A stretch of DNA of 36,315 nt from Nitrospinota bacterium. GTDB lineage: Bacteria > Nitrospinota_A > UBA7883 > JACRGQ01. Below, piece by piece: positions 23,606 through 31,296 of the stretch. The stretch's first letter is position 1; every line of letters begins with the position of its first letter. The stretch is from positions 1 to 36,315 of the forward strand of contig JACRGQ010000017.1 of assembly GCA_016217735.1 (NCBI GenBank), given 5' to 3'. A program made the position numbers and the translations under genes. The notes under the pieces were generated by a model, which worked only from the letters and a program-made list of their open reading frames with translations, was not told the DNA's origin and ran no database searches.

Positions 23606-24451
23606 TCATTCCTTCTTTTTGCCCACCACTTTCAGCGGCGATTCGGCACGTTGGCTGTAGGTGTGCTCTTTCGCCGGGAAAGAGCCGTTTCGCACTTCGC
23701 CGATGTAAGCGCCAAAGGCGTCTTTCACCCGCGCGCGCAGATCGGAAAAAACTTTGACGAAGCGGGGATGCGGGCCGTCCGAGAGCCCCAGCATATCGTG
23801 CATCACCAGTATCTGTCCGTCGCACCGCGCGCCCGCGCCGATGCCGATGGCGGGGATGTGCAGCGTTTCGGTGATCGTTGCGGCCAGGTCAGCCGGTATC
23901 GCCTCCAGCACCGCGGCGAAAGCTCCCGCCTTTTCCACGGCGCGGGCGTCGGCCAGCAGGCGGCGGGCGCTGTCGCCCTGCTTCCCCTGCACCTTATAGC
24001 CCCCCAGTTGGTGGTAGCTCTGCGGCGTCAGGCCGATGTGCCCCATCACCGGGATGCCCGCGTCCACGATGGCGCGTATCCGGTCGGCGTACTTCTCGCC
24101 CCCTTCCAGCTTCACGCCGTGCGCGCCGCTTTCCTGCATGATGCGGCCGGCGTTTTCCAGCGCCTTTTGGGCCGATACCTGGAAGCTCATGAACGGCATG
24201 TCGACCACCACCATCGCGTTCTGCACGGCGGCGGTGACCGCCTTGGCGTGGTGGATCATCTCCTCGATGGTGACGGAGAGCGTGTCGCGCCGCCCCAGCG
24301 CGGCCATGCCGACGCTGTCTCCGACGAGAACGATGTCCACCCCCGCCTCGTCCATGATGCGGGCGAAGGGGGCGTCGTAGGCGGTGAGCGCGGTTATCCT
24401 GCGGTGCGCGCGCTTCATTTCCAGCAATGTGGTTACGGTGACGGGTGCCAT
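23606..24451 (-). CDS. panB: 3-methyl-2-oxobutanoate hydroxymethyltransferase
   Basis: PanB adds a hydroxymethyl group from methylene-tetrahydrofolate to alpha-ketoisovalerate, making ketopantoate for pantothenate and CoA. The 281-residue length is normal. Metal and substrate residues are visible: VGDSVGM (Asp45, Ser46), VVVDMPFMSF (Asp84), VKLEGG (Glu116) and VLEAIP (catalytic Glu183). An AAGGAG site stands before ATG 24451. It is the last gene of the leftward run, 98 bp after the deoxynucleoside kinase, and is followed by a strong terminator. Its folate-dependent reaction pairs naturally with folK upstream. panC and panD are not in the window. Confidence 0.96.
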   Translation of the reverse strand: MAPVTVTTLLEMKRAHRRITALTAYDAPFARIMDEAGVDIVLVGDSVGMAALGRRDTLSVTIEEMIHHAKAVTAAVQNAMVVVDMPFMSFQVSAQKALENAGRIMQESGAHGVKLEGGEKYADRIRAIVDAGIPVMGHIGLTPQSYHQLGGYKVQGKQGDSARRLLADARAVEKAGAFAAVLEAIPADLAATITETLHIPAIGIGAGARCDGQILVMHDMLGLSDGPHPRFVKVFSDLRARVKDAFGAYIGEVRNGSFPAKEHTYSQRAESPLKVVGKKKE

Positions 24452-24549
24452 GATGGGTGCTCCTTTCCGCGGCCGGGAAAGAAAGAATGCCTGGCGTATG
24501 CCCCCGTCAGCGAAGGGAGGGGGCCGCCGTTCTTTCCGTCCCGGTCAAT

Positions 24550-25200
24550 TTACATTGATCCAAGCGGATTGAAAAATTCCCTCCCTTTTACCGGGCGGGA
24601 AATTTTCTCCAGCAATTTAATAAAGTCCTGTTCGTTCTCCACAAAATCGATGCCGCTGGTGTTCACCTGCAGCGATGGCCCGGCATCGTAGTGGAAGAAC
24701 CACCGGTGGTAGGCCTCGTTGACCTCCGCGATGTACTTTTCCTCGATGCCGGCTTCAAAATTCCGTCCCCGCTTCCCTATCCGGCGAACCAGCGTGTCCG
24801 TGTCCGCCGAAAGGAAAATGACGAGGTCCGGCTTTACCAGCCGCGCCAGCAACAATCCGTAAATTTCATTATACAGCTTGAATTCCTCGGAATCCAGATT
24901 GAGCAGGGCGAAGAGCCGATCCTTTTCCAGCATGTAGTCCGCCACCACCATTTTTTGGAACAGGTTTACCTGATTGGCCTCCTGCAGCTGCTTTTGGCGG
25001 GAGAGGAGGAAGAACATCTGCGCCTGGAATGCGTACTGCCGCCGGTCTTTGTAAAAGCCGGACAGGAAGGGATTTTCCTCCACCTTTTCCATGATGGTCT
25101 GCGCGCCGAAGTGCCCCGCCAGCTTCAGGGTAAGCGAGGATTTTCCCACCCCGATCGGCCCCTCGATGGCGATGTAGTTAGGCGCGCGCGGACCCTTCAC
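24550..25200 (-). CDS. Deoxynucleoside kinase (deoxyadenosine/deoxyguanosine kinase type)
   Basis: This 216-residue dNK-family protein phosphorylates deoxynucleosides for salvage. The P-loop IEGPIGVGKSS (residues 12-22), the KVEENPFLSGFYKD segment, FFLLSRQKQL and the RIGKRGRNFE lid-like motif match the family. The start is a GTG at 25200, overlapping the folK 3' end by 23 bp. The folK-dNK neighbour pair recurs in several bacterial groups. Exact base preference (dA, dG or dC) cannot be read from the sequence. Confidence 0.88.
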   Translation of the reverse strand: MKGPRAPNYIAIEGPIGVGKSSLTLKLAGHFGAQTIMEKVEENPFLSGFYKDRRQYAFQAQMFFLLSRQKQLQEANQVNLFQKMVVADYMLEKDRLFALLNLDSEEFKLYNEIYGLLLARLVKPDLVIFLSADTDTLVRRIGKRGRNFEAGIEEKYIAEVNEAYHRWFFHYDAGPSLQVNTSGIDFVENEQDFIKLLEKISRPVKGREFFNPLGSM

Positions 25201-25684
25201 GGGTTACCTGTTGATCCGCGGTTAAAGCGTTAAGCGCCGCGCTGGTCCGCTTCAACACCGGGTGGACAATATGCGGGGCGATCTCGGCCAGCGGTTCCAG
25301 CACAAAGCGGCGCTGGGCCATCCGCGGATGCGGCACCGAAAGGCGCGGCAATGCCACGATGTGGCTGCCGTAAAGGAGAATGTCGATATCGATGGGACGG
25401 TCGGTATAAAGCCCCTTGCTGCGGCGGCCGAGGGAAAGCTCGATCTCCTCCAGCCGGTCCAGCAGGTTCAGCGGGTCCAGCGCGGTGCGCAGCTCGGCCA
25501 CGCAGTTGAGAAAGGGGGTGGCGTCTTTCTCCATCCCGACCGGCGCGGCGCAATACATGCCGGAGAGGGCCGCAACCTCCACGCCGTCGAGCTTGCGCAG
25601 TTCGGCGATGGCGGCCGCCATGTTGGCGCGGCGGTTCCCCTCGTTCGATCCGAGGGAGAGATAGACCGTTTCCATGTTTTTCAT
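25178..25684 (-). CDS. folK: 6-hydroxymethyl-7,8-dihydropterin pyrophosphokinase (HPPK)
   Basis: FolK transfers pyrophosphate from ATP to hydroxymethyldihydropterin in folate synthesis. The 168-residue protein has SLGSNEGNRRANM at the N-terminus, the central DRPIDIDILLYG with the two magnesium-binding Asp residues, and VPHPRMAQRRFVLEPLAEI. Start 25684 (MKNMETVY) or the ATG at 25675 are both possible. It lies 12 bp after dapL and overlaps the kinase gene, so all appear co-transcribed. folC, a later step of the same pathway, is at the far right of the window in a separate unit. Confidence 0.95.
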   Translation of the reverse strand: MKNMETVYLSLGSNEGNRRANMAAAIAELRKLDGVEVAALSGMYCAAPVGMEKDATPFLNCVAELRTALDPLNLLDRLEEIELSLGRRSKGLYTDRPIDIDILLYGSHIVALPRLSVPHPRMAQRRFVLEPLAEIAPHIVHPVLKRTSAALNALTADQQVTREGSARA

Positions 25685-25696
25685 TGTATCGGCGGC

Positions 25697-26932
25697 TCAG
25701 AAAACGAGGCCGGCCTCCAGCATCCGTTGCTTCATCAGGGCGACGACCCGTTTTTCGTCCGCCTCGTCTTTCGCTTCGAAGGTGCAGCCGAAGCGGAGGA
25801 AGCTTCCCACGGTGTCTTCCGGCACGGTGGAGATCAGCTTTTCCTTGATGAGGAACTGGCTGGCATCCTCGGCGGTGGCGAATTTCACGCCCCCCTTCGT
25901 CCCCTTGGGGGCGGGCACATACAGATAGAACGTGCCGCCGGGGAGTTTGGCGTCGAAGCCCACTTCCCGCAGAGCGTCCACCATCAGCTTGAGTTTGCGT
26001 TCATATTTCGCCACCGTCCGGGCGGTGATGGCGGGGTTTTGCAGCGCCTTGACGCCGGCGTGCTGGATGGCGGCGAACTGGCCGCTGTCGCAGTTGTCCT
26101 TCACCGTGGCGAAGGCGTTGACGACGAGCGGGTTGCCCGCGACGAACGCCATGCGCCAGCCGGTCATGTTGAACGCTTTGGAGAGGGAGTGGATTTCCAC
26201 GCCGACGTCCATCGCGCCGTCGATGCTCAAGAAAGAGAGCGGCTTGCGGCCATAGACCAGCGCGCCGTAGGCGGCGTCCTGCACCACCACCAGCTTGTGC
26301 TTGTTGGCGAACGCGACAACTTTTTCAAAAAACTTCGCGTCGGCCATCGCGCCGGTCGGGTTGTTCGGGTAGTTGATGTAGAGCATCTTCGCCTTCGCCA
26401 GCTTGTCGGCGGGGATGGCGTCGAGATCGGGCAGGAAGCCGTTCTCGCGCTTGAGTGGCAGGTTCACCACCTCGCCGCCGTAATAGGCGGTGTGCGTCCC
26501 CATCACCGGGTAGCCCGGCACGGTCATAAAGGCGACGTCGCCGGGATTGATGAAACAGGCCGGCATCATGGCCAACGCCGGCTTGCTGCCGATGGCGTGG
26601 TTGACGTGCTTTGCGGGGTCGAGCCCCTTCACGCCGTACACGGCGTCCATGTACGCGCAGGCGGCGTCCTTGAACGCTTGTATGCCGTTGTCGGTGTAGC
26701 CCCGGTTTTCACGCCGCCGGGCCTGGGCGATTAATTCATCCACAACCAGTTTATCGGCCATCCAGTCCGGCTCGCCGACGCCCATGTCGATCATCTCCGC
26801 GCCCGGATTGGCGGCCAGGGCCGCGCGCTTGGCCCGCTTGATCTTCTCGAATTTGTAGATTTTATCTTCTTTGCCGAAGTTCTTGCCGCCGATGCGCTCG
26901 GCAAACAGCTGCTGTATGTACGGTTCGCTCAT
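25697..26932 (-). CDS. dapL: LL-diaminopimelate aminotransferase
   Basis: DapL converts tetrahydrodipicolinate directly to LL-diaminopimelate using glutamate, bypassing the acylated DapD/C/E branch of lysine and peptidoglycan synthesis. The 411-residue fold-type I aminotransferase carries the hallmark KIYKFEKIKRAKRAA followed by IDMGVGEPDW at the N-terminus, INYPNNPTGA, and the PLP Lys252 in SLSKAFNMTGWR. The family is patchily spread (plants, Chlamydiae, deltaproteobacteria, Nitrospirae and others), which helps narrow the host. A different substrate among close class I enzymes cannot be wholly ruled out. It follows tlyA by 99 bp and precedes folK. Confidence 0.88.
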   Translation of the reverse strand: MSEPYIQQLFAERIGGKNFGKEDKIYKFEKIKRAKRAALAANPGAEMIDMGVGEPDWMADKLVVDELIAQARRRENRGYTDNGIQAFKDAACAYMDAVYGVKGLDPAKHVNHAIGSKPALAMMPACFINPGDVAFMTVPGYPVMGTHTAYYGGEVVNLPLKRENGFLPDLDAIPADKLAKAKMLYINYPNNPTGAMADAKFFEKVVAFANKHKLVVVQDAAYGALVYGRKPLSFLSIDGAMDVGVEIHSLSKAFNMTGWRMAFVAGNPLVVNAFATVKDNCDSGQFAAIQHAGVKALQNPAITARTVAKYERKLKLMVDALREVGFDAKLPGGTFYLYVPAPKGTKGGVKFATAEDASQFLIKEKLISTVPEDTVGSFLRFGCTFEAKDEADEKRVVALMKQRMLEAGLVF

Positions 26933-27031
26933 ACGGTCTCCAAATATGCCGGTTGTGCATCCGGTTTTGTAAAAAAGGAATGGTACGGCAAAACCGCCTT
27001 CGGGTCAATGCCGCCCGGCACAATCCGGATT

Positions 27032-27772
27032 TTACTTTCTCCGGAAGGCGGCGAGAAACTCGCGGTTTCCCTTTGTGCCTTCGATGGGGGAATCGATATG
27101 GCCGATGGCGGCAAGGCCGAGGCCGCTCCCCAGCGCGAGGATTTTATCCACCACGCGTTGATGCACCTTGGGGTCGCGCACGATGCCGCCGCTTCCCACC
27201 TCTTCGCGCCCCGCCTCAAACTGCGGCTTCACCAGCGCGATGCAGACGCCGCCGGGGGCCAGAACCGCAACGGCGGGGGGGAGGATCAGCTCCAGCGAGA
27301 TGAACGACACGTCGACGGCGATGATGTCGAACGGCCCGCCCACATCCTCCGGCCTCAGGTTGCGCGCGTTGTATTCCTCGATGACGGTTACGCGCGGGTC
27401 GTTCCGCAGTTTCCAGTCGATCTGGTTTTTTCCCACATCCACAGCCACCACTTTCGCCGCGCCGCGTTGCAACAGGCAGTCGGTGAAGCCGCCGGTGGAC
27501 GCGCCGATGTCCAGCGCGGTTTTTCCCGCCGGGTCGATGTGGAATGCGTCCAGCGCCGCCGCGAGCTTCAGTCCGCCGCGTCCCACATAGGGGTGGTCTT
27601 TCCCCTTCACTTCGATAACGGCGTCGTCCGCCACCGCCTCGCCGGCCTTTTCGGCTTTCCGGCCGTCGACGAAGATGTTGCCGGAGAGGATGAACGACTG
27701 TCCCCGCGCGCGGGTGGGGGCGAGACCCCGCTCAACCAGCAGCAGGTCGAGACGTTTTTTTTTCAGAGCCAT
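27032..27772 (-). CDS. tlyA: TlyA family rRNA 2'-O-methyltransferase / hemolysin-like protein
   Basis: This 246-residue protein has an N-terminal S4 RNA-binding domain (about 1-65, KKRLDLLLVERGL then GNIFVDGRKAEKAG). An FtsJ-type SAM domain follows (about 80-235) with LDIGASTGGFTDCLLQRGA. YVGRGGLKL joins the two. TlyA in mycobacteria methylates 16S and 23S rRNA; the hemolysin label is historical. It sits in the conserved xseB-ispA-dxs-tlyA order, but separated from dxs by a 192-bp gap filled with palindromes. Confidence 0.93.
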   Translation of the reverse strand: MALKKKRLDLLLVERGLAPTRARGQSFILSGNIFVDGRKAEKAGEAVADDAVIEVKGKDHPYVGRGGLKLAAALDAFHIDPAGKTALDIGASTGGFTDCLLQRGAAKVVAVDVGKNQIDWKLRNDPRVTVIEEYNARNLRPEDVGGPFDIIAVDVSFISLELILPPAVAVLAPGGVCIALVKPQFEAGREEVGSGGIVRDPKVHQRVVDKILALGSGLGLAAIGHIDSPIEGTKGNREFLAAFRRK

Positions 27773-27822
27773 TCTTTAATGCCGATCGGATGTCAACATG
27801 GAGTAATTCCGGGAAAAAGAAT

Positions 27823-27898
27823 TCCTCCCCTTTTAAAGGGGAGGAGCAGGAGGGGTTTTAAAAAACCTCCCCTGTATCCCCTCCTTGAAAAGGAGGGG
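27823..27898. repeat. Tandem intergenic palindromes between dxs and tlyA
   Basis: Three inverted repeats follow one another. TCCTCCCCTTT (27823-27833) pairs with AAAGGGGAGGA (27835-27845). AGGGGTTTT-like and AAAACCTCCC-like arms form a weaker pair at about 27851-27872. CCCCTCCTT (27878-27886) pairs with AAGGAGGGG (27890-27898) around GAA. Similar CCCCTCC/GGAGGGG repeats are common between genes in many bacterial genomes. They may act as a bidirectional terminator or RNA-stabilising hairpins between dxs and tlyA. Confidence 0.75.
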
Positions 27899-27964
27899 AG
27901 GCAAATGGAAACCGGCATCATTATCATATCTATGGCATCCGATTGGTATAAGGGAGGGGCGCCG

Positions 27965-29908
27965 TCAGGGGCGGCGGATTTCGGATTCCTTTTTGAAGAT
28001 GAACTTTTCGAGGTCGTTGGGCGCCTTGAACAGTTCGAGTGCTTTTTGGGCGATGCCTTTGGCGTCCAGCCCGAAGCGGCTGCGGGCGCTCTCCTGCGTG
28101 CTTTGCTCGACGAAGCGGTCCGGGATGCCCATCGCCGCGCCGATGATGTTGCCAAGCCCTTCCTTGCGCAGTTCCTCGAACACCGCGCCGCCAAAGCCGC
28201 CCGCCAGCGCGTTTTCCTCCACCGTGATAATGTGGCCGCAACGTTTGGCCCACGCGCCGATGAGCGCGGTATCAATCGGCTTGGCATAGCGGGCGTTTAT
28301 CACCGCCACCGAAACGCCGTCTTTGGCGAGCATGTTGGCCGCCTCCACCGCTTCATGCACCATGTTGCCGATGGCGCAGATGAGCAGGTCGTTTCCTTCG
28401 CGCAGCAGTTCGGCCTTGCCGATGCCTATTTCGTTGTACCCCTGATCCAGCGGCACGCCCAGCGCGTTGCCGCGCGGATAGCGCAGCGCCACCGGGCCGT
28501 TGTGGTTCACGGCGGTGAAAAGCATGTGGCGCAGCTCGTTTTCGTCTTTCGGGGCCATCACCACCATGTTCGGCACGATCCGCATGAAGGAGAGGTCGAA
28601 TGCCCCCTGATGGGTGGTGCCGTCGTCCCCCACGATGCCGCCGCGGTCCAGCGCGAAGACGACCGGCAGGTTCATGTTGCAGACATCGTGTATCACCTGG
28701 TCGTAGGCGCGCTGCATGAAGGTGGAATAGATGGCGACGACGGGCCGGTATCCTTCGGCGGCCAGCGCGCCGGCGAAGGTGACGGCGTGCTGTTCCGCGA
28801 TACCCACGTCGAAGGAGCGTTCGGGGAATTTTTGCATGAATTCCACCATGCCGGTGCCGTCCGGCATCGCGGCGGTGATGCCGACCAGCTTCGGCATCAT
28901 GCCGCCCAGTTCCACCATCGTTTTGCCGAAGACGGCGGTGTAGGTGAGCGCGGGAGGGGCGGTTTTTTTGCCGGTGGCGACGACGAACGGCGAGGTGCCG
29001 TGGAACGGCCCCGATTTTTCCTCGGCGGGAACATACCCTTTCCCCTTGCGGGTCACCACGTGGATGAGCCGCGGTCCCTCCAGCTTTTTCACGCTTTCCA
29101 ACGTCTCGATGAGGAACGGCAGGTTGTGCCCGTCTATCGGCCCGAAGTATTTGAACCCGAGGTCTTCAAACAGGCGGCCGGGGGCCAGCACGTTTTTCAC
29201 CATCGATTTCAGCCCCTCCTCCACCGAGTGGGCCAGCAGCTGCACCGTGTGCCCCACGCGCGGGATTTTTTCCAGCAGGCCGTCGACGTCTTTCACCATG
29301 CGGTTGTATATCTCGCCGCTGATGATGCGGTTGAGGTGCTTGGAGAGCGCCCCCACGTTGGGCGATATCGACATCTCGTTGTCGTTCAGAATGACGATGA
29401 GGTTGGTTTTGTGCGCGCCGGCGTTGTTCAGCCCCTCGAAGGAGAGGCCGCTGGTCATGCTGCCGTCGCCGATCACCGCCAGCACGTCGTGCTTTTGGCC
29501 GCTGAGGTCGCGCGCGGTGGCAAGGCCCAGCGCCGCCGATATGGAGGTGCCGGCGTGGCCGGTGTCGAAATGGTCGTACACCGGGCTTTCCGCGCGGCGC
29601 GGGAAGCCGGAGATGCCCCCCTCCTGCCGCAACGTGTGAAATTTGTCGAACCGGCCGGTGAGCAGCTTGTGCGTGTAGCACTGGTGCCCCACGTCCCAGA
29701 CTATTTTGTCGTTAGCGAAATCAAATACCCGGTTGAGCGCGATGGTCAGCTCCACCACCCCCAGGTTCGGCGAAAGATGCCCGCCGGTGGCGGCCACCGT
29801 CTCGATGATTTTTTGGCGGACCTCGGCGGCCAGTTCGGCGAGCTCCGCTTCCGAAAGTTTTTTAAGCTCGGCGGGGTTTTTCAGGTTCGGCAGTATCCGC
29901 ATGTTCAT
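27965..29908 (-). CDS. dxs: 1-deoxy-D-xylulose-5-phosphate synthase
   Basis: Dxs joins pyruvate and glyceraldehyde-3-phosphate in a thiamin-diphosphate reaction, the first step of the MEP isoprenoid pathway. The protein is 647 residues, slightly longer than the usual 620. It has HLSPNLGVVELTIAL, GHQCYTHK, the TPP motif GDGSMTSGLSFEGLNN, the catalytic Glu in IAEQHAVTFAGA and DRGGIVGDDGTTHQGAFD. The ATG at 29908 overlaps the ispA stop (ATGA), so the enzyme is translationally coupled to the prenyl synthase that uses its downstream products. Confidence 0.97.
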   Translation of the reverse strand: MNMRILPNLKNPAELKKLSEAELAELAAEVRQKIIETVAATGGHLSPNLGVVELTIALNRVFDFANDKIVWDVGHQCYTHKLLTGRFDKFHTLRQEGGISGFPRRAESPVYDHFDTGHAGTSISAALGLATARDLSGQKHDVLAVIGDGSMTSGLSFEGLNNAGAHKTNLIVILNDNEMSISPNVGALSKHLNRIISGEIYNRMVKDVDGLLEKIPRVGHTVQLLAHSVEEGLKSMVKNVLAPGRLFEDLGFKYFGPIDGHNLPFLIETLESVKKLEGPRLIHVVTRKGKGYVPAEEKSGPFHGTSPFVVATGKKTAPPALTYTAVFGKTMVELGGMMPKLVGITAAMPDGTGMVEFMQKFPERSFDVGIAEQHAVTFAGALAAEGYRPVVAIYSTFMQRAYDQVIHDVCNMNLPVVFALDRGGIVGDDGTTHQGAFDLSFMRIVPNMVVMAPKDENELRHMLFTAVNHNGPVALRYPRGNALGVPLDQGYNEIGIGKAELLREGNDLLICAIGNMVHEAVEAANMLAKDGVSVAVINARYAKPIDTALIGAWAKRCGHIITVEENALAGGFGGAVFEELRKEGLGNIIGAAMGIPDRFVEQSTQESARSRFGLDAKGIAQKALELFKAPNDLEKFIFKKESEIRRP

Positions 29909-30792
29909 TTTGTCCTCGCGCCGATATACACGGCCAGTTCTTTGAGGAATCGGGTATCCCCCTTCACCGGGGCCAGCGCCGTCACCGCCTCGTCGATCAG
30001 CCTGAACCCGTATTTTTTCGATTCCTCCAAGCCCATCAGCTTGGGATAGGTGGTCTTCTTCTTTTTTTCGTCGCCGCCGACGTTCTTGCCCATCTCTTTG
30101 GCGTTTCCCACCACGTCGAGGATGTCGTCAAACACCTGGAAGGCGTGGCCGATTTTTTTGCCGTAAGCCAGCATGGCGGCGGCGGTGGCATCGTCCGCCC
30201 CGCCCAGCAGCGCGCCGGTTTCCGCCGCGGCGGCTATCATCGTGCCGGTCTTGTGGCGGTGGATGTATTCCAGCGTTTTCAAATCGGCGTCCTTATTCTC
30301 GTTTTCCATATCGGCCTGCTGGCCGCCGACGGTACCCTCGGCGCCGACCGCTTTGGCCACCGTGCGGGCCACCCGCACCATCACGGCGGGATCCAGCTTC
30401 GTCCCGTGCGGCTGCTCCGCCGTCAGCTCGAAGGCGAGCGTCAGCAGTCCGTCGCCGGCGAGGATGGCGGTGGCCTCGCCGAACTTGATGTGGTTCGTCG
30501 GCATGCCGCGGCGCAGCGCGTCGTTATCCATCGCGGGCAGGTCGTCGTGTATCAGCGTGTAGGTGTGGATGATCTCGAACGCGGCCGCGGTGGGCAGCGC
30601 CGCCGCGCGGTTCCCGCCGGCCGCCTCGCATGCGGCGAGGCAGAGCACGGGCCGCAGCCGTTTGCCGCCGGCGTTGACGGAGTACTCCATCGATTCCATC
30701 AGCCGCGCCGGCACGCCGCCGCGCCGCGCGTCGAAAACCCGTTTCAGTTCGCGTTCGGTTTCGGCGCGGAGCGCTTCAAAATGGGAGTTCAT
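29905..30792 (-). CDS. ispA: Polyprenyl (farnesyl/geranylgeranyl) diphosphate synthase
   Basis: This 295-residue trans-prenyltransferase condenses IPP with allylic diphosphates. The first Asp-rich motif DDLPAMD is at 83-89, the second reads FQVFDDILD, and GGKRLRPVL lies near residue 42. Extra residues in the first motif (DDxxxxD) and the small side chains before it fit the bacterial FPP/GGPP class. Chain length cannot be fixed. It overlaps xseB by 17 bp upstream and dxs by 4 bp downstream, the familiar isoprenoid gene order. Confidence 0.94.
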   Translation of the reverse strand: MNSHFEALRAETERELKRVFDARRGGVPARLMESMEYSVNAGGKRLRPVLCLAACEAAGGNRAAALPTAAAFEIIHTYTLIHDDLPAMDNDALRRGMPTNHIKFGEATAILAGDGLLTLAFELTAEQPHGTKLDPAVMVRVARTVAKAVGAEGTVGGQQADMENENKDADLKTLEYIHRHKTGTMIAAAAETGALLGGADDATAAAMLAYGKKIGHAFQVFDDILDVVGNAKEMGKNVGGDEKKKKTTYPKLMGLEESKKYGFRLIDEAVTALAPVKGDTRFLKELAVYIGARTK

Positions 30793-31042
30793 CCTGGTCC
30801 GCTTCCTCCGGTTTGCCTTCGTCCAGCGGTTCGGTTGTCAGGTTCCCCTTTTGATCCTTCACCAGCTTTTCGATTTTCTTTTCGGCCTGCTCGAGATGCG
30901 TGTGGCATACGCGGGCCATTTTTATCCCTTCCTCGAACACCTTGAGCGATTTTTCCAGTTCAAGGTTACCCCCTTCCAACTCTTCCACAATCTGTTCGAG
31001 CCGTTCGAGCGCTTTTTCAAATTTGATTTTTTCTTCAGCCAT
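30776..31042 (-). CDS. xseB: Exodeoxyribonuclease VII small subunit
   Basis: XseB is the small helical subunit that coats the XseA catalytic subunit of exonuclease VII, a single-strand-specific nuclease. The protein is 88 residues from ATG 31042. It has the family segment FEKALERLEQIVEELEGGNLELEKSLKVFEEG near the N-terminus, a coiled-coil stretch, and an acidic tail. The frame is open for 27 codons upstream, but those lack homology. The large-subunit gene xseA is not next to it. It heads the leftward xseB-ispA-dxs-tlyA-dapL-folK-dNK-panB run. Confidence 0.93.
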   Translation of the reverse strand: MAEEKIKFEKALERLEQIVEELEGGNLELEKSLKVFEEGIKMARVCHTHLEQAEKKIEKLVKDQKGNLTTEPLDEGKPEEADQDELPF

Positions 31043-31246
31043 TTTTCGATTATAGCCCAAAAGGAGGGGAGAAACCCAGCCACAAGCGGGGAAGCCTCCG
31101 GCGTCCCAGCGATCAGTTTCCACTCAAACAAAAAATGGGGGAGGGGGCCGCGGATGCCAACGAAAAACGGGGGCAATGCCGCGGCGCGGCAAAAATAATA
31201 ATGTATTTGCGCCGTTAAAACAACGAGATGTATGCGGCTTCTTAAC

Positions 31247-31262
31247 TTGGCACATCATTTGC
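31247..31262 (+). promoter_or_regulatory. Sigma-54 promoter of the gspA unit
   Basis: TTGGCAC (31247-31253), five bases, then TTGC (31259-31262) match the sigma-54 consensus TGGCAC-N5-TTGC at every core position, with the invariant GG and GC at the correct spacing. A start of transcription near 31273 would leave a leader of about 24 bases containing AGGGGA before the ATG at 31297. No enhancer-binding protein site was identified. Confidence 0.8.
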
Positions 31263-31296
31263 TCGTTCACTGTTTCAAATAGGGGAAACAAGCTAT

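Noticed and set aside
25262-26734. A 490-codon open frame on the plus strand
   Set aside because: It is antisense to folK and dapL, which have clear motifs; no signal or domain is visible in the shadow frame.
27008-30049. A 1013-codon open frame on the plus strand
   Set aside because: It runs antisense to tlyA, dxs and ispA, all with intact catalytic motifs on the minus strand. Its product is a His/Arg/Gly-rich composition typical of the antisense frame of high-GC genes.
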